Shown: positions 1 to 8,071 of the stretch, piece after piece
How the letters are laid out: each line of letters begins with the position of its first letter
Position numbering within the stretch: the stretch's first letter is position 1
From: Gemmatimonadota bacterium
GTDB taxonomy: Bacteria > Gemmatimonadota > Gemmatimonadetes > Longimicrobiales > Gaopeijiaceae
Direction: 5' to 3'
Assembly (NCBI GenBank): GCA_022826005.1
Contig: JAJDVT010000086.1
Span: 29,768-93,767 of the forward strand
Length of the DNA stretch: 64,000 nucleotides
The notes under the pieces: model-generated
Database searches by the model: none
What the model was told of the DNA's origin: nothing
What the model saw: only the letters and a program-made list of their open reading frames with translations
Position numbers and translations under genes: made by a program

Positions 1-36
1 CTGCGGCGGCGTTTCCGGCGCCGGTCCGCGAATCCG

Positions 37-1359
37 TCACTTCCGGTTGCCTTCTTCGGACACCGGCTGGGCGGGTTGGGCCGGAACGATCAGCGCCCGC
101 ACTGGGCGGTTCGGGGAAACCGTCGTTCCGGTCCGCTCCTGGTACTCGCGCATCCGCTGGTCCCTCAGCAACTGGTCGACAGCGTCGATCAATGCACCGC
201 CGCGCTTGTTGACGAAGCGGATCACGCCCTGATCGTCGATCACATAGATCGTGGGCCATCCGCGCACGCCCCACTGGGTCGCGATCGGCCCGTCGGCGGC
301 CACGGCCTCGGCGTCCGGCTGACTGTGGCCGTCCCACCAGGTCCGGTAGTCGAGGCCCTCGTCCTCCTTGGCGCGCTGAATCGTCTCCAGCCTGGCGTCG
401 CTGTTGACGCCCAGCAGCGCGACCTCCTCTTCGTCGAAGATGTCCAGCATGGCGCGTTGATACGGGTACTCCCCGCGGCAGGGGCCGCACCACTGCCCGG
501 AGAAGATCAGGGCGACGACCTTGCCGCGGTAGTCCTCCAGCGCGAACTCGGCGCCCTCGGTGTCGGTGCCCACGATGTTGGGCGCGACCCTGCCCGGCGT
601 CAGGTTCTCGACCAGGAAGCGCTGCCGGCCCAGGAACTCGGCAGCATCCGGGTGCGCCTCCATGAGATTGTCGAAGTACGTGCCGATGCGTGCGGCCTGT
701 TCCTCGTCGACCTGCCCCCGCTGCAGGCGGCCGCCGAAGCGCCAGAAGGGGGTTCCGGCCTCTCGCTCCAGGTGAGGCGCCACCTCGGGAAGGTTGACGA
801 TGGCGTCGAGGGTGCCGAGCAGTTCTTCCACCTGGGCGTCCGTGAAGGGCTCGCCGTTGTTGGGATAGCGGTCGCCGTCGCCGAACAGCTGCAGGTCGAA
901 GGTCAACGGCGGGGCTTCGGGCCTGGACGTGGCGTAGGACGGGAGGAAGGTTCGCCTGTACTCGATCACCTCGCGATGGTCGGGATGCGCTTCGGCCAGC
1001 TCGTCCAGGTACGTCCGGATTTGTTCCATCTGCGCGTCGGTGACTGAGGGAACGGCCAGCCGGCGGGTCAGGCTCCAGAGGTGGATGTCCGCCTCCCGCT
1101 CGAAGTCGGCGAGCGTCGCCTGCGCGGTGAGCGCCCCGTCGAGCGCCGACATGAGGGCGTCGAAGCGCTCGTCGTCGAGGGGCTCGCCGCCGGTGTCGTA
1201 GTCGCTGACCGGCGGGAACCAGGCCTGCTGAATCGCCATCGGGAAATCGGCGCCCGGCGCCTCTCCTCCCGCGCCGGCTCCTCGGATGCCGCCGGACAGG
1301 ACGAACCCGATTCCGATTCCGACTACAGCCGCGCCTCCCAGGGCCAATGGCTGCCGCAT
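37..1359 (-). CDS. TlpA-like thioredoxin protein with two N-terminal helical repeats (array copy 1)
   Basis: Predicted membrane-anchored periplasmic thiol oxidoreductase of 440 residues. Residues 5-22 form an uncleaved-looking hydrophobic anchor. Two related helical modules follow at about 59-138 and 169-250, each with a GEP-F/L-D start, a leucine-rich helix pair and a HPD-type end. The TlpA/AhpC-TSA-like thioredoxin domain covers about 255-400, with the active site WCGPC (Cys291, Cys294) and the cis-proline in GWPT (Pro369). A proline-rich tail ends the protein. The ATG at 1359 is chosen because AAGGAG lies 7 nt upstream; a longer in-frame start at 1389 has no such signal. It is the last gene of a minus-strand run that starts with a redoxin and DsbD, so DsbD is the probable reductant (inference). 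The substrate is unknown. Confidence 0.88.
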   Translation of the reverse strand: MRQPLALGGAAVVGIGIGFVLSGGIRGAGAGGEAPGADFPMAIQQAWFPPVSDYDTGGEPLDDERFDALMSALDGALTAQATLADFEREADIHLWSLTRRLAVPSVTDAQMEQIRTYLDELAEAHPDHREVIEYRRTFLPSYATSRPEAPPLTFDLQLFGDGDRYPNNGEPFTDAQVEELLGTLDAIVNLPEVAPHLEREAGTPFWRFGGRLQRGQVDEEQAARIGTYFDNLMEAHPDAAEFLGRQRFLVENLTPGRVAPNIVGTDTEGAEFALEDYRGKVVALIFSGQWCGPCRGEYPYQRAMLDIFDEEEVALLGVNSDARLETIQRAKEDEGLDYRTWWDGHSQPDAEAVAADGPIATQWGVRGWPTIYVIDDQGVIRFVNKRGGALIDAVDQLLRDQRMREYQERTGTTVSPNRPVRALIVPAQPAQPVSEEGNRK

Positions 1360-1423
1360 GGTAAAGCTCCTTGTCTGTGTGGGGGTCAACCCCCGGTTTC
1401 GGACCGTCCCGCCGCGCGGAGAA

Positions 1424-2785
1424 TCAGCCCGATTGGTTTCCGTCGTTGCCCTTCCCGGTGACTTTCGACTTCGCCCCGGCGTCTTCGCCCTCCTTTTCGC
1501 TGCTTACCTCCGCCTCCGCCTCCCCAGGCTCTTCCGCCTTGGCCTCTGCGGCCTCCCTCTGCGCTTCGAAATCCCGCATCGTCTTGTCCACGAGCAGCTT
1601 GTCTACGGCGGCGACGAGTGCTCCCCCCCGCTTGTCGGCGTGCCGGATCACGCCGTCCTCGTCGATCACGTAGATCGTGGGCCAGCCCACCACGTTCCAC
1701 TGCTTCGCGATCGGCCCTTCCGCTGCGACCAGATCCGCGTCGGGCTGGCTGTGTCCGTCCCACCAGGTGCGGTAGTCGAGTCGCTCCCGCTCCTTCGCCT
1801 GCACGATCGTGTCCAGCACGGCGTCGCTGTTCACGCCCAGCAGCACGACGTCCCTGTCCTTGAACGCCTCCAGCATGCCGCGCTGGTACGGATACTCCCC
1901 GCGGCACGGCCCGCACCACTGCCCGGAGAAGATCAGCGCGACGATGTTGCCCCGGTAGTCCTCGAGCGTGAACTCGACGCCCTCGGTGTCCTTGCCCACG
2001 ATGTTGGGCGCCACCTTGCCGGGCATGAGGTTCTCGATCACGAAGCGCTGCTGCTCGATCGCCTCGGCGCCCTCGGGGTACTTCTCCTCGAGTTCGTCCA
2101 GGAAGGCCACGACGCGGTCGGTCTGGTCGTCGCTCAAGACGCTCCTTTGCAGGCGGTTGCCCATCTGCCACAGGGGAATCCGCAGCTCCGTCTCGAAATC
2201 GCCGGTGGATTCGGGGAGATTGGCGGTCACCTCGAGCTCCGCCAGCATTCGATCCACCTGCCAGTCCTCGAAAGGTTCGCCCTCCTCCGGATAGCTCCCC
2301 TCCGCCGCCTCGAACAGCGTGACGAAGCCGGCGAATCCCGGCATCGACGGCATGTGCGACGCGTAGCTGTCGACCAGCACCTTGCGCCGTCCGATCACTT
2401 CGCTGTCCGGGTGCTCTTCGGCCAGGGCGTCCAGGTACGCGTGGATCCGCTCCTTCTGCTCGTCGCCGATCTCGGGGACCGAGAGGCGGCGCATGAAGTT
2501 CCACAGGTGCAGGTCCGCCTCGCGTTCGAAGTCGGCGAGGGTCTCCTCCGCCGTCATGGCCACTTCCAGCGCGGCCATCAGCTCCTCGAAGCTCTCGTCC
2601 GAGAGCGGGTCGCCTTCGTTGTCGAACTGGTCGGCCGGCGGGAACCACAGCTTGGCCGCGGCGGCGGGAACGTCCAGCTCCCAATCGCCGCCCTCGGAGC
2701 CGAGGGCCCCGCTGCTGCCGGCCACGAGCACGCCCAGGCCGAAGGAAACGACGATGGCGCAGGTGATTGCCAGGGGTTTACGCAT
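1424..2785 (-). CDS. TlpA-like thioredoxin protein with two N-terminal helical repeats (array copy 2)
   Basis: A 453-residue paralogue of the gene downstream, with the same layout: hydrophobic anchor (about 5-24), helical modules at about 59-138 and 169-250, and a thioredoxin fold with WCGPC at Cys291/Cys294. The spacing is identical to array copy 1. The segment YRTWWDGHSQPDA between the active site and the cis-proline loop (GWPTIYV) is shared with copies 1 and 3 and the copy at 12955-14238. It differs from its siblings by an Ala/Glu/Lys-rich charged tail of about 50 residues that is probably disordered. A purine-rich GGAG/AGAGG stretch precedes the ATG. The gap to the next gene is 64 bp, so one operon is likely. 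A periplasmic disulfide reductase role is inferred from TlpA/ResA family knowledge. Confidence 0.88.
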   Translation of the reverse strand: MRKPLAITCAIVVSFGLGVLVAGSSGALGSEGGDWELDVPAAAAKLWFPPADQFDNEGDPLSDESFEELMAALEVAMTAEETLADFEREADLHLWNFMRRLSVPEIGDEQKERIHAYLDALAEEHPDSEVIGRRKVLVDSYASHMPSMPGFAGFVTLFEAAEGSYPEEGEPFEDWQVDRMLAELEVTANLPESTGDFETELRIPLWQMGNRLQRSVLSDDQTDRVVAFLDELEEKYPEGAEAIEQQRFVIENLMPGKVAPNIVGKDTEGVEFTLEDYRGNIVALIFSGQWCGPCRGEYPYQRGMLEAFKDRDVVLLGVNSDAVLDTIVQAKERERLDYRTWWDGHSQPDADLVAAEGPIAKQWNVVGWPTIYVIDEDGVIRHADKRGGALVAAVDKLLVDKTMRDFEAQREAAEAKAEEPGEAEAEVSSEKEGEDAGAKSKVTGKGNDGNQSG

Positions 2786-2876
2786 GTCGGGCCTCTTTCT
2801 CCGGATGGCAGGATGTCATGTTCTATTGCGTTCCTGTCGCCGGGACGCCGGCCTCGGCACGCCCGGCACGGTGCGT

Positions 2877-4175
2877 TCAGTTCGCCTTCTTCGCGGGTTG
2901 GGGCCGGCTGGCCGGTATGACCATTCCCGAGGGTGCGCTGATCACGCTCCGCATGCGCATCTCGGTGTAGAGCTCGTCCAGAGCGGCGATGAAATCGCCC
3001 CCGCGCTTGCCGACGAACCGGATGACGCCTTCGTCGTCGAGGATATAGATGCTGGGCCACCCGCTCACGTTCCAGGCGGTCGCGATCGGCCCTTCGGTGG
3101 CTGCCGCCTCCGCGTCCGGCTGGCCGTGGCCGTCCCACCAGGTGCGGTAGGGCAGATTCTCGTCGATCTTGGCCTGGCGGGCGGTTTCCAGCTCCGCGTC
3201 GCTGTTGACTCCGAGGAGGACGATCGGCCGGTCGCCGTAGTTCTCGAGCACGAACCGGTGGTACGGATACTCGCCCCGGCAGGGACCGCACCACTGCCCG
3301 GTGAAGATCACCGCCACGATGTTGCCGCGGTACTCCTCCAACGAGAACTCGACGCCCTCGGTGTCCTTGCCGACGATGTTGGGCGCGACGTTGCCGGGGA
3401 TCAGGTTCCTGACCATGAAGGTCTCATGGGCGAGCATCTCGGCGGCGTCGGGGTGCTCGGCCTTGAGCTCTTCGTAGTAGGCGGCGACCCGCTCGACCTG
3501 CTCCGGTGTCAAGCGCCCGCGCTGCAGCCGGCCGCTGAAGCGCCACAGGTGCGTCCCGGCCTCCCTTTCGAAGTCGGCCAGCGTCTCGGGGATGTTGAGC
3601 CCGGCGTCGAGCCGCGCGATCAGTTCGTCCACCTGCGCGTCCTCGAAGAACTCTCCGCCCGTGTCGTATTCGTCGACATCGCCGAAGATCATCAGGGAAC
3701 CGGACAGGGACGGGAGACCGCCCCCCGGCCACGGCCGCGAGTAGCTGTCGACCAGCCCGGCCCGCCGGCTGATCATGCCTCCGTGCTCGGGATGCTCCTC
3801 GGCCAGCGCCGCGAGACGGGCCGTGATCCGGTCCTTCTGCTGCTCGCTGATTTCGGCCGGCCCCAGGCGGCGAATGAAGTTCATGAGGTGGACTTCCGCC
3901 TCCCGCTCGAAGTCGGCCAGCGTCTCGTCGGCGGTCATCGCTTCGCCGAATGCGGTCATGAGCGCCTCGAACTTCTCGTCGTCGAGGGGCTCGCCGTCGG
4001 TCTTGTAGTCGCCTACGGGCGGGAACCATGCCTTCGTGGCCGCGGCGGGCAGCGTCCACCGGGAATCTTCCGTGTCCGCGGTGTCCGGTCCCGACCCTCC
4101 GAAGACGCCGGGGGCCACGAGCCCGCCTACGAACGCGACGACGATTGCGCCGGTCACTGCCGCTGACTTCTGCAT
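2877..4175 (-). CDS. TlpA-like thioredoxin protein with two N-terminal helical repeats (array copy 3)
   Basis: Third TlpA-like paralogue of the first run, 432 residues. After an N-terminal hydrophobic segment (about 7-27) come two helical modules, each containing ETLADFEREA and a HLWRF/HLMNF-like helix, at about 63-143 and 174-255. The thioredoxin domain has WCGPC at Cys296/Cys299 and the cis-Pro loop GWPSIYI. The two modules within this protein resemble each other closely, which makes the internal duplication easy to see. It lies 95 bp downstream of the DsbD-type transporter. That order (transporter, then three thioredoxins) suggests electrons pass from DsbD to these proteins, as DsbD does for CcmG or TlpA in other bacteria. 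This link is inferred. Confidence 0.88.
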   Translation of the reverse strand: MQKSAAVTGAIVVAFVGGLVAPGVFGGSGPDTADTEDSRWTLPAAATKAWFPPVGDYKTDGEPLDDEKFEALMTAFGEAMTADETLADFEREAEVHLMNFIRRLGPAEISEQQKDRITARLAALAEEHPEHGGMISRRAGLVDSYSRPWPGGGLPSLSGSLMIFGDVDEYDTGGEFFEDAQVDELIARLDAGLNIPETLADFEREAGTHLWRFSGRLQRGRLTPEQVERVAAYYEELKAEHPDAAEMLAHETFMVRNLIPGNVAPNIVGKDTEGVEFSLEEYRGNIVAVIFTGQWCGPCRGEYPYHRFVLENYGDRPIVLLGVNSDAELETARQAKIDENLPYRTWWDGHGQPDAEAAATEGPIATAWNVSGWPSIYILDDEGVIRFVGKRGGDFIAALDELYTEMRMRSVISAPSGMVIPASRPQPAKKAN

Positions 4176-4270
4176 TTGGAATCTCTTTCTTGCCGGGGAT
4201 GGCCTGGGTTGGGGATGGCCTTTCCGGGGACGGCCTCAGGTGGGCCTGCTGCCATGCGCGCCGGCCCCGG

Positions 4271-5662
4271 CTACAGCGCCCCCTTCAGGAACTCCAGGAA
4301 CTCCTCGCGGTCGCGCGTGAGTCCCAGGAAGGTCGATATCGTGTTGCCGTCACCGTCCAGGACGGCGTAAAGGGGAAGCGCGATGGTCCCGAACGTCTCC
4401 CGCTGGTAGTCCATCTGGTCTTCGTAGACCTCGCCGTCGCCGTCGGTGAAGAGGCGGGCCAGGACGAAGCGCTCCAGTTGCTCGGCCACCTCGGGGATGG
4501 TGAACATGTTCGACTCCATCCAGCGGCAGTTGGTGCAGGTGTAGCCGGTGAAGTCGATGAAGACGCGGTTGCCGCCCTCGCGCGCTGCAGCCAGCGCCCC
4601 GTCGAGATCGTTCTGGTACCAGCGGAGTCCGTCGTGCTCCTCTCCGCGCTGGGCCATGGCCAGGGCGCCCGCCGGGGTGTCCTCGAAGCGGGGCGGCAGG
4701 AAGGGTTCGACTTCGCCCAGCGGCCGGCCGTCGAGCCCGAGGCCGAGCCAGGTCCCGAAGACGGTGAAGCCGGCGGCCAGGGAGGCTGCGACGGGGTGGG
4801 GGAGCCACGCGAGGACCGACGCGCGGGCGGGAGTCGCTCCCGAGGGCGCGGCGGTGCTACCGGCGGACGCGCTAGCCCGCGCGGACCCGAGGGGCAGGTG
4901 TCTGCCGAGGAGGTAGAGCGCGATCACCCCGCAGATGATCGCCCAGGAGGCGAGGACCACCTGCCGCGAGAAGATGCCCCAGCCCATCACCAGGTCCGCG
5001 TTCGAGACGAACTTCAGCGCCGCGCCGAGTTCGATCAGGCCGATGACGATCTTCACGGACTTCAGCCAGCCGCCGGAGCGCGGCAGCTTCGCCAGCACGG
5101 TCGGCGCCAGGGCCAGGAAGAAGAACGGCACGGCGAAGGTGGTCGAGAAGAGCAGGAGGCCCACGACGGGCTGCTGCCACTGTCCCTGGGAAGCGAGGAC
5201 CAGGAGCGTGCCGACGAAGGGGGCCGTGCAGGTGAAGGTGGTGACCGCGAAGGTGGCGCCCATGAGCACCGACCCCACCGCGCCGGTCGAAGCGCGTTCA
5301 CGGGTGGCGCCGTCCAGGCGCGTGAGGACCCCCGACGGGATCCGGATCTCGTAGAGGCCGAAGAAGTTCAGTGCGAAGGCGACGAACATCGCCGCGATCG
5401 CGAGGTTCACCCAGGGACTGGCCGCGAAGCGGCTCATCCCGGCGGCGCCGACGAGCACCGAGGTGGCGAGCCCCACCAGCGTGAAGGTGCCGATGATTCC
5501 GCCGCCGAAGAGCAGCGCGTTCTTGAGCGCGGCCCTGCGGCCTCCTCCCCCGTGCTTCGCGAAATACGAAGCCGTGATGGGGATCATCGGGAAGACGCAC
5601 GGTGTGATGAGGGCGAATGCCCCGGCGGAGATGGCGAGCCAGAAGAAGGCGCCGTCGATCAT
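4271..5662 (-). CDS. dsbD: DsbD-type thiol:disulfide interchange protein (membrane and C-terminal thioredoxin domains)
   Basis: Carries electrons from cytoplasmic thioredoxin across the inner membrane to periplasmic thiol proteins. The 463 residues hold the DsbD/CcdA-type membrane domain with its two conserved cysteines, Cys22 in ITPCVFPMIP and Cys145 in TFTCTAPF. A linker rich in Ala/Ser and a last membrane helix follow. The C-terminal thioredoxin-like gamma domain has the CTNC site (Cys376, Cys379). The usual N-terminal alpha domain of full-length DsbD (about 570 residues) is missing; a separate lipoprotein encoded 4 bp upstream supplies it. Start at 5662 because it follows directly on that gene's TGA stop. 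Three TlpA-like genes downstream are the likely partners. Confidence 0.93.
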   Translation of the reverse strand: MIDGAFFWLAISAGAFALITPCVFPMIPITASYFAKHGGGGRRAALKNALLFGGGIIGTFTLVGLATSVLVGAAGMSRFAASPWVNLAIAAMFVAFALNFFGLYEIRIPSGVLTRLDGATRERASTGAVGSVLMGATFAVTTFTCTAPFVGTLLVLASQGQWQQPVVGLLLFSTTFAVPFFFLALAPTVLAKLPRSGGWLKSVKIVIGLIELGAALKFVSNADLVMGWGIFSRQVVLASWAIICGVIALYLLGRHLPLGSARASASAGSTAAPSGATPARASVLAWLPHPVAASLAAGFTVFGTWLGLGLDGRPLGEVEPFLPPRFEDTPAGALAMAQRGEEHDGLRWYQNDLDGALAAAREGGNRVFIDFTGYTCTNCRWMESNMFTIPEVAEQLERFVLARLFTDGDGEVYEDQMDYQRETFGTIALPLYAVLDGDGNTISTFLGLTRDREEFLEFLKGAL

Positions 5663-5666
5663 GCGT

Positions 5667-6299
5667 TCAGCCTTCCGTCGAGGGCGTGATCGTCACGGGA
5701 ACCGAAAGCTTTTCGGTCTGCGCCGGCAGGCAGACGCGGTTCGTGCATGCCTGGTAGCGGGCCCTGACCTGGATCTCCTTGACGTCGGGGCCGGCGTCGA
5801 CAGCCACTTGCACCGGGAGTTCGTAGGCGACGCTCCCCTCGTGCATCTCGACCTCCATCGAGAAGTTCTGGTCGAACTTGACCGTGGGCTTCGTGCCCTT
5901 GACGTCGCCGGCCTGCGTGAACGGCTGCTCGGCCGCCAGCGAGATCCTGCTCGGCACGGGGCCACCCTCGCCCTGCGTGATCGAGTAGATGTACCACCCG
6001 GGATCGATGGTCGCCCTCACGTCCACCGTGACCTTCCCTCCCGCCACGAGGCTCTCCTCGTCGATCTCCGCCGTCCAGTGGACCGGATCCTGGGACATGG
6101 CGCCGCCGGGGCCGGGTGCGGCGCGGCTTGCCGAGGCGGGCGCTCCCGAGGCGGACGACTCGGACGCGGACCCGGACGCGAGCGAACCCGCGGCAGACGC
6201 ATCCGTGTCCGCCGAGCCGCAGGCGGACGTTCCCGCGAGCAGCGCCGCAGACCCCGCGAGCACCAAGGAGAGCATCATCATTGATATTCTTTTAGACAT
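5667..6299 (-). CDS. Lipoprotein with DsbD-alpha-like (DsbD N-terminal) domain
   Basis: Predicted periplasmic lipoprotein of 210 residues that resembles the detached alpha domain of DsbD, the part that passes electrons from the membrane domain to partner proteins. A signal peptide ends in the lipobox AGTSAC, followed by a Ser/Ala-rich linker. The domain then carries PGWYIYS and the cysteine motif YQACTNRVCLP, typical of this family (two Cys, with Pro-Ala-Gln-Thr after). The ATG at 6299 is preferred over the one at 6305: GGGAG lies 6 nt before the former but abuts the latter. It is encoded 4 bp before the truncated DsbD, so the two halves probably rebuild one transporter. The upstream leader is unusually AT-rich. 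Confidence 0.85.
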   Translation of the reverse strand: MSKRISMMMLSLVLAGSAALLAGTSACGSADTDASAAGSLASGSASESSASGAPASASRAAPGPGGAMSQDPVHWTAEIDEESLVAGGKVTVDVRATIDPGWYIYSITQGEGGPVPSRISLAAEQPFTQAGDVKGTKPTVKFDQNFSMEVEMHEGSVAYELPVQVAVDAGPDVKEIQVRARYQACTNRVCLPAQTEKLSVPVTITPSTEG

Positions 6300-6305
6300 A
6301 TTCAT

Positions 6306-6375
6306 CTCCCGTTTATGCAGTATCGTATATTTTTGGATTGCGAAAATACATTATTGTATATGACTGACGGCGGCA
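6306..6375 (-). promoter_or_regulatory. AT-rich leader of the dsbD gene pair
   Basis: This 70-bp spacer is strikingly AT-rich in a GC-rich genome. It contains the inverted repeat ATACA-TTAT-TGTAT (about 6348-6361) and several TATA-like hexamers, and ends with the GGGAG ribosome binding site (6306-6310) of the DsbD-alpha gene. It could hold a promoter for the dsbD-TlpA genes, a terminator of the redoxin gene upstream, or both. No clear -35/-10 pair can be assigned. Confidence 0.4.
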
Positions 6376-7776
6376 TTACTCGATCCCGAACTTCTTCAAC
6401 TCCTCCCGGATCATCGGGATGGAGATGCCGTACTTGGAGATCGCCCCGGCGATCCTGCCCTCCGGGTCGATGATGTAGTGCTTGCCGTCGTAGGCGTTGT
6501 AGTCCTGGTACACCTGCGGCATGGAGACGTAACCGAAGCCGCTTTCGTCGAGCACGCCGCTGGGATCGGACAGGATCGGGTGCGTGACCCCGTTGTATTC
6601 GACCAGGCGCCGGACGCTCTCCATGTCGTCGAAGGTCACGGTGATGAGCGCGAGTCCCTGGTCCCTGAGCTCGCGGTAGAGCTTTTCGGCGTGGGGCATC
6701 TCCACCCGGCACCCCGCGCAGGAATACGACCAGAAGATCATCAGCACCGCCTTGCTCTCGGCGGCCAGTTCGGAGAGCGTGACCGTGCCGCCGAGCGAGG
6801 ACTCCAGGGTGAAGTCCGGCGCCTGCGTTCCGATGGGCAGGTCGGCGTACGGACCGCTGGAGAGCCCGTGGTCGGCGTCGATGGCCTGGCAGTCGATGTC
6901 GTCGGCCAGAGTGAAGACGAAATCGGCCGGGTCCAGCTCGCCGCCCTCGCGGATCTCGGTGATGAGGTGTTCGGTGGCGCCGGTGTCCCAGACGCTTCCC
7001 CCCTCTCCCTCGGTGGTGGTCACGACCTTGCGCGTGAACCCGTCCTCACCGATGTAGAGCCGGCTCTTGTAGAGAGGATCGTCGTCGGGGTAGTTGTAGG
7101 CGATCTTGTAGGTCCAATCGATCACGTTCACGGGAACGCCGTCCACCTCGTCCTTGCCCGCGTACTCGACCGAGCGGAGTCCGGGGTCGTCCAGGCGCCA
7201 CCGGGTGGACCACAGTCCGGGCACGGCGGAGCGGATCAGCCACTGGCCGAAGTCGAAGAAGCTCCAGTGAACCAGGTTGAAGCTGTCGACCTCGCGCATC
7301 CGGCTCGGCGGCCCCATCCGGGCGGCGGTGCAGTAGCCGGGCGAGTCCTCGTTTCCTGCCCTGACGCTCCATTTCGTCTCGCCGTCCGACGCGATGACCT
7401 GCTTGCTGCGGGAGTGCCTGCGCACGGGCGTGGGGTCGTCCTGGCTGGTCGGCCCCTCGTAGGAGAAGGTGCTGCGCGTGGTGATCCGGAAGAGGTTGGG
7501 GCGGGCGAGCCGCAACTCGCTGAGCTCCGTCCGGTCGACACGGTCCGACGACGACTTCATCTCGGAAATGGCGTAGAGCGACCGGCTCTTCGCGAAGGTT
7601 GCATCGCTGGCTTCGAGAAAGGCAACCGCACGTGGGTCGATCCGTGGATCGCCAGGTTCGCCGGTGCCGGTGACGGCTTCCCCGCCGCCGTACCCCGTCC
7701 CCAGGGCGACTGCGATGGCGGCCACCGCCAGGACGAGGATCACACCCCGGGTTGCTCTGCGGGCGGATTCGGACAT
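6376..7776 (-). CDS. Redoxin (TlpA/AhpC-TSA-like) fused to an N-terminal LolA-like domain
   Basis: Predicted exported or membrane-anchored thiol protein of 466 residues. A hydrophobic segment (11-29) is followed by about 270 residues of beta-rich sequence with a YAISEMKS-type start, resembling LolA/DUF2092-like lipid-binding folds (low certainty). The C-terminal domain from about 315 (GTQAPDFTLESSLGG) is a redoxin with the active site YSCAGC (Cys353, Cys356). The ATG at 7776 has GGAG 8 nt upstream; a longer reading frame upstream has no support. The DsbD-alpha gene follows after a 76-bp AT-rich gap. Many bacteria encode such proteins next to thioredoxin-like genes. The substrate is unknown. 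Confidence 0.82.
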   Translation of the reverse strand: MSESARRATRGVILVLAVAAIAVALGTGYGGGEAVTGTGEPGDPRIDPRAVAFLEASDATFAKSRSLYAISEMKSSSDRVDRTELSELRLARPNLFRITTRSTFSYEGPTSQDDPTPVRRHSRSKQVIASDGETKWSVRAGNEDSPGYCTAARMGPPSRMREVDSFNLVHWSFFDFGQWLIRSAVPGLWSTRWRLDDPGLRSVEYAGKDEVDGVPVNVIDWTYKIAYNYPDDDPLYKSRLYIGEDGFTRKVVTTTEGEGGSVWDTGATEHLITEIREGGELDPADFVFTLADDIDCQAIDADHGLSSGPYADLPIGTQAPDFTLESSLGGTVTLSELAAESKAVLMIFWSYSCAGCRVEMPHAEKLYRELRDQGLALITVTFDDMESVRRLVEYNGVTHPILSDPSGVLDESGFGYVSMPQVYQDYNAYDGKHYIIDPEGRIAGAISKYGISIPMIREELKKFGIE

Positions 7777-8053
7777 GTCAGCTACTCCATCCTGCGGGTC
7801 GCGCGGGTTCGCTCTCTGCGCCGGTGCGGGCACCCTGTGGTCGGCCGGCACATGCCCAGCGGACACGCGCCGATGCGACGCATTTTGCCAACACAATAGC
7901 GCGTTTTCATGCAGCTAGGCAAGCGCGAGCATGGTCCAGTTGCGCGAACGCCCGCACCCCGAGCGCCCGCGCCCCGGTGGCCGCTCCGGCCCGGCTGCAT
8001 CGCTGTCCGGATTCAGCGGGGACTTATTCCGCGGGCTTGCAGTCCTCGGGCTT

Positions 8054-8069
8054 GCGGCCCACGGGCCGC
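8054..8069 (-). terminator. GC hairpin directly after the metalloprotease stop; rest of gap 7777-8071
   Basis: GCGGCCC-AC-GGGCCGC forms a 6-7 bp stem with a tight loop immediately after the TAG at 8072-8074. There is no T-run after it, so intrinsic termination is uncertain. The rest of the 295-bp gap (7777-8053) should hold the promoter of the redoxin gene, but I cannot assign boxes. Confidence 0.3.
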
Positions 8070-8071
8070 CC

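Noticed and set aside
1286..4166. Long plus-strand frames antisense to the thioredoxin genes
   Set aside because: Codon shadows of high-GC genes; no domain or start signal, while the minus strand encodes intact thioredoxins.
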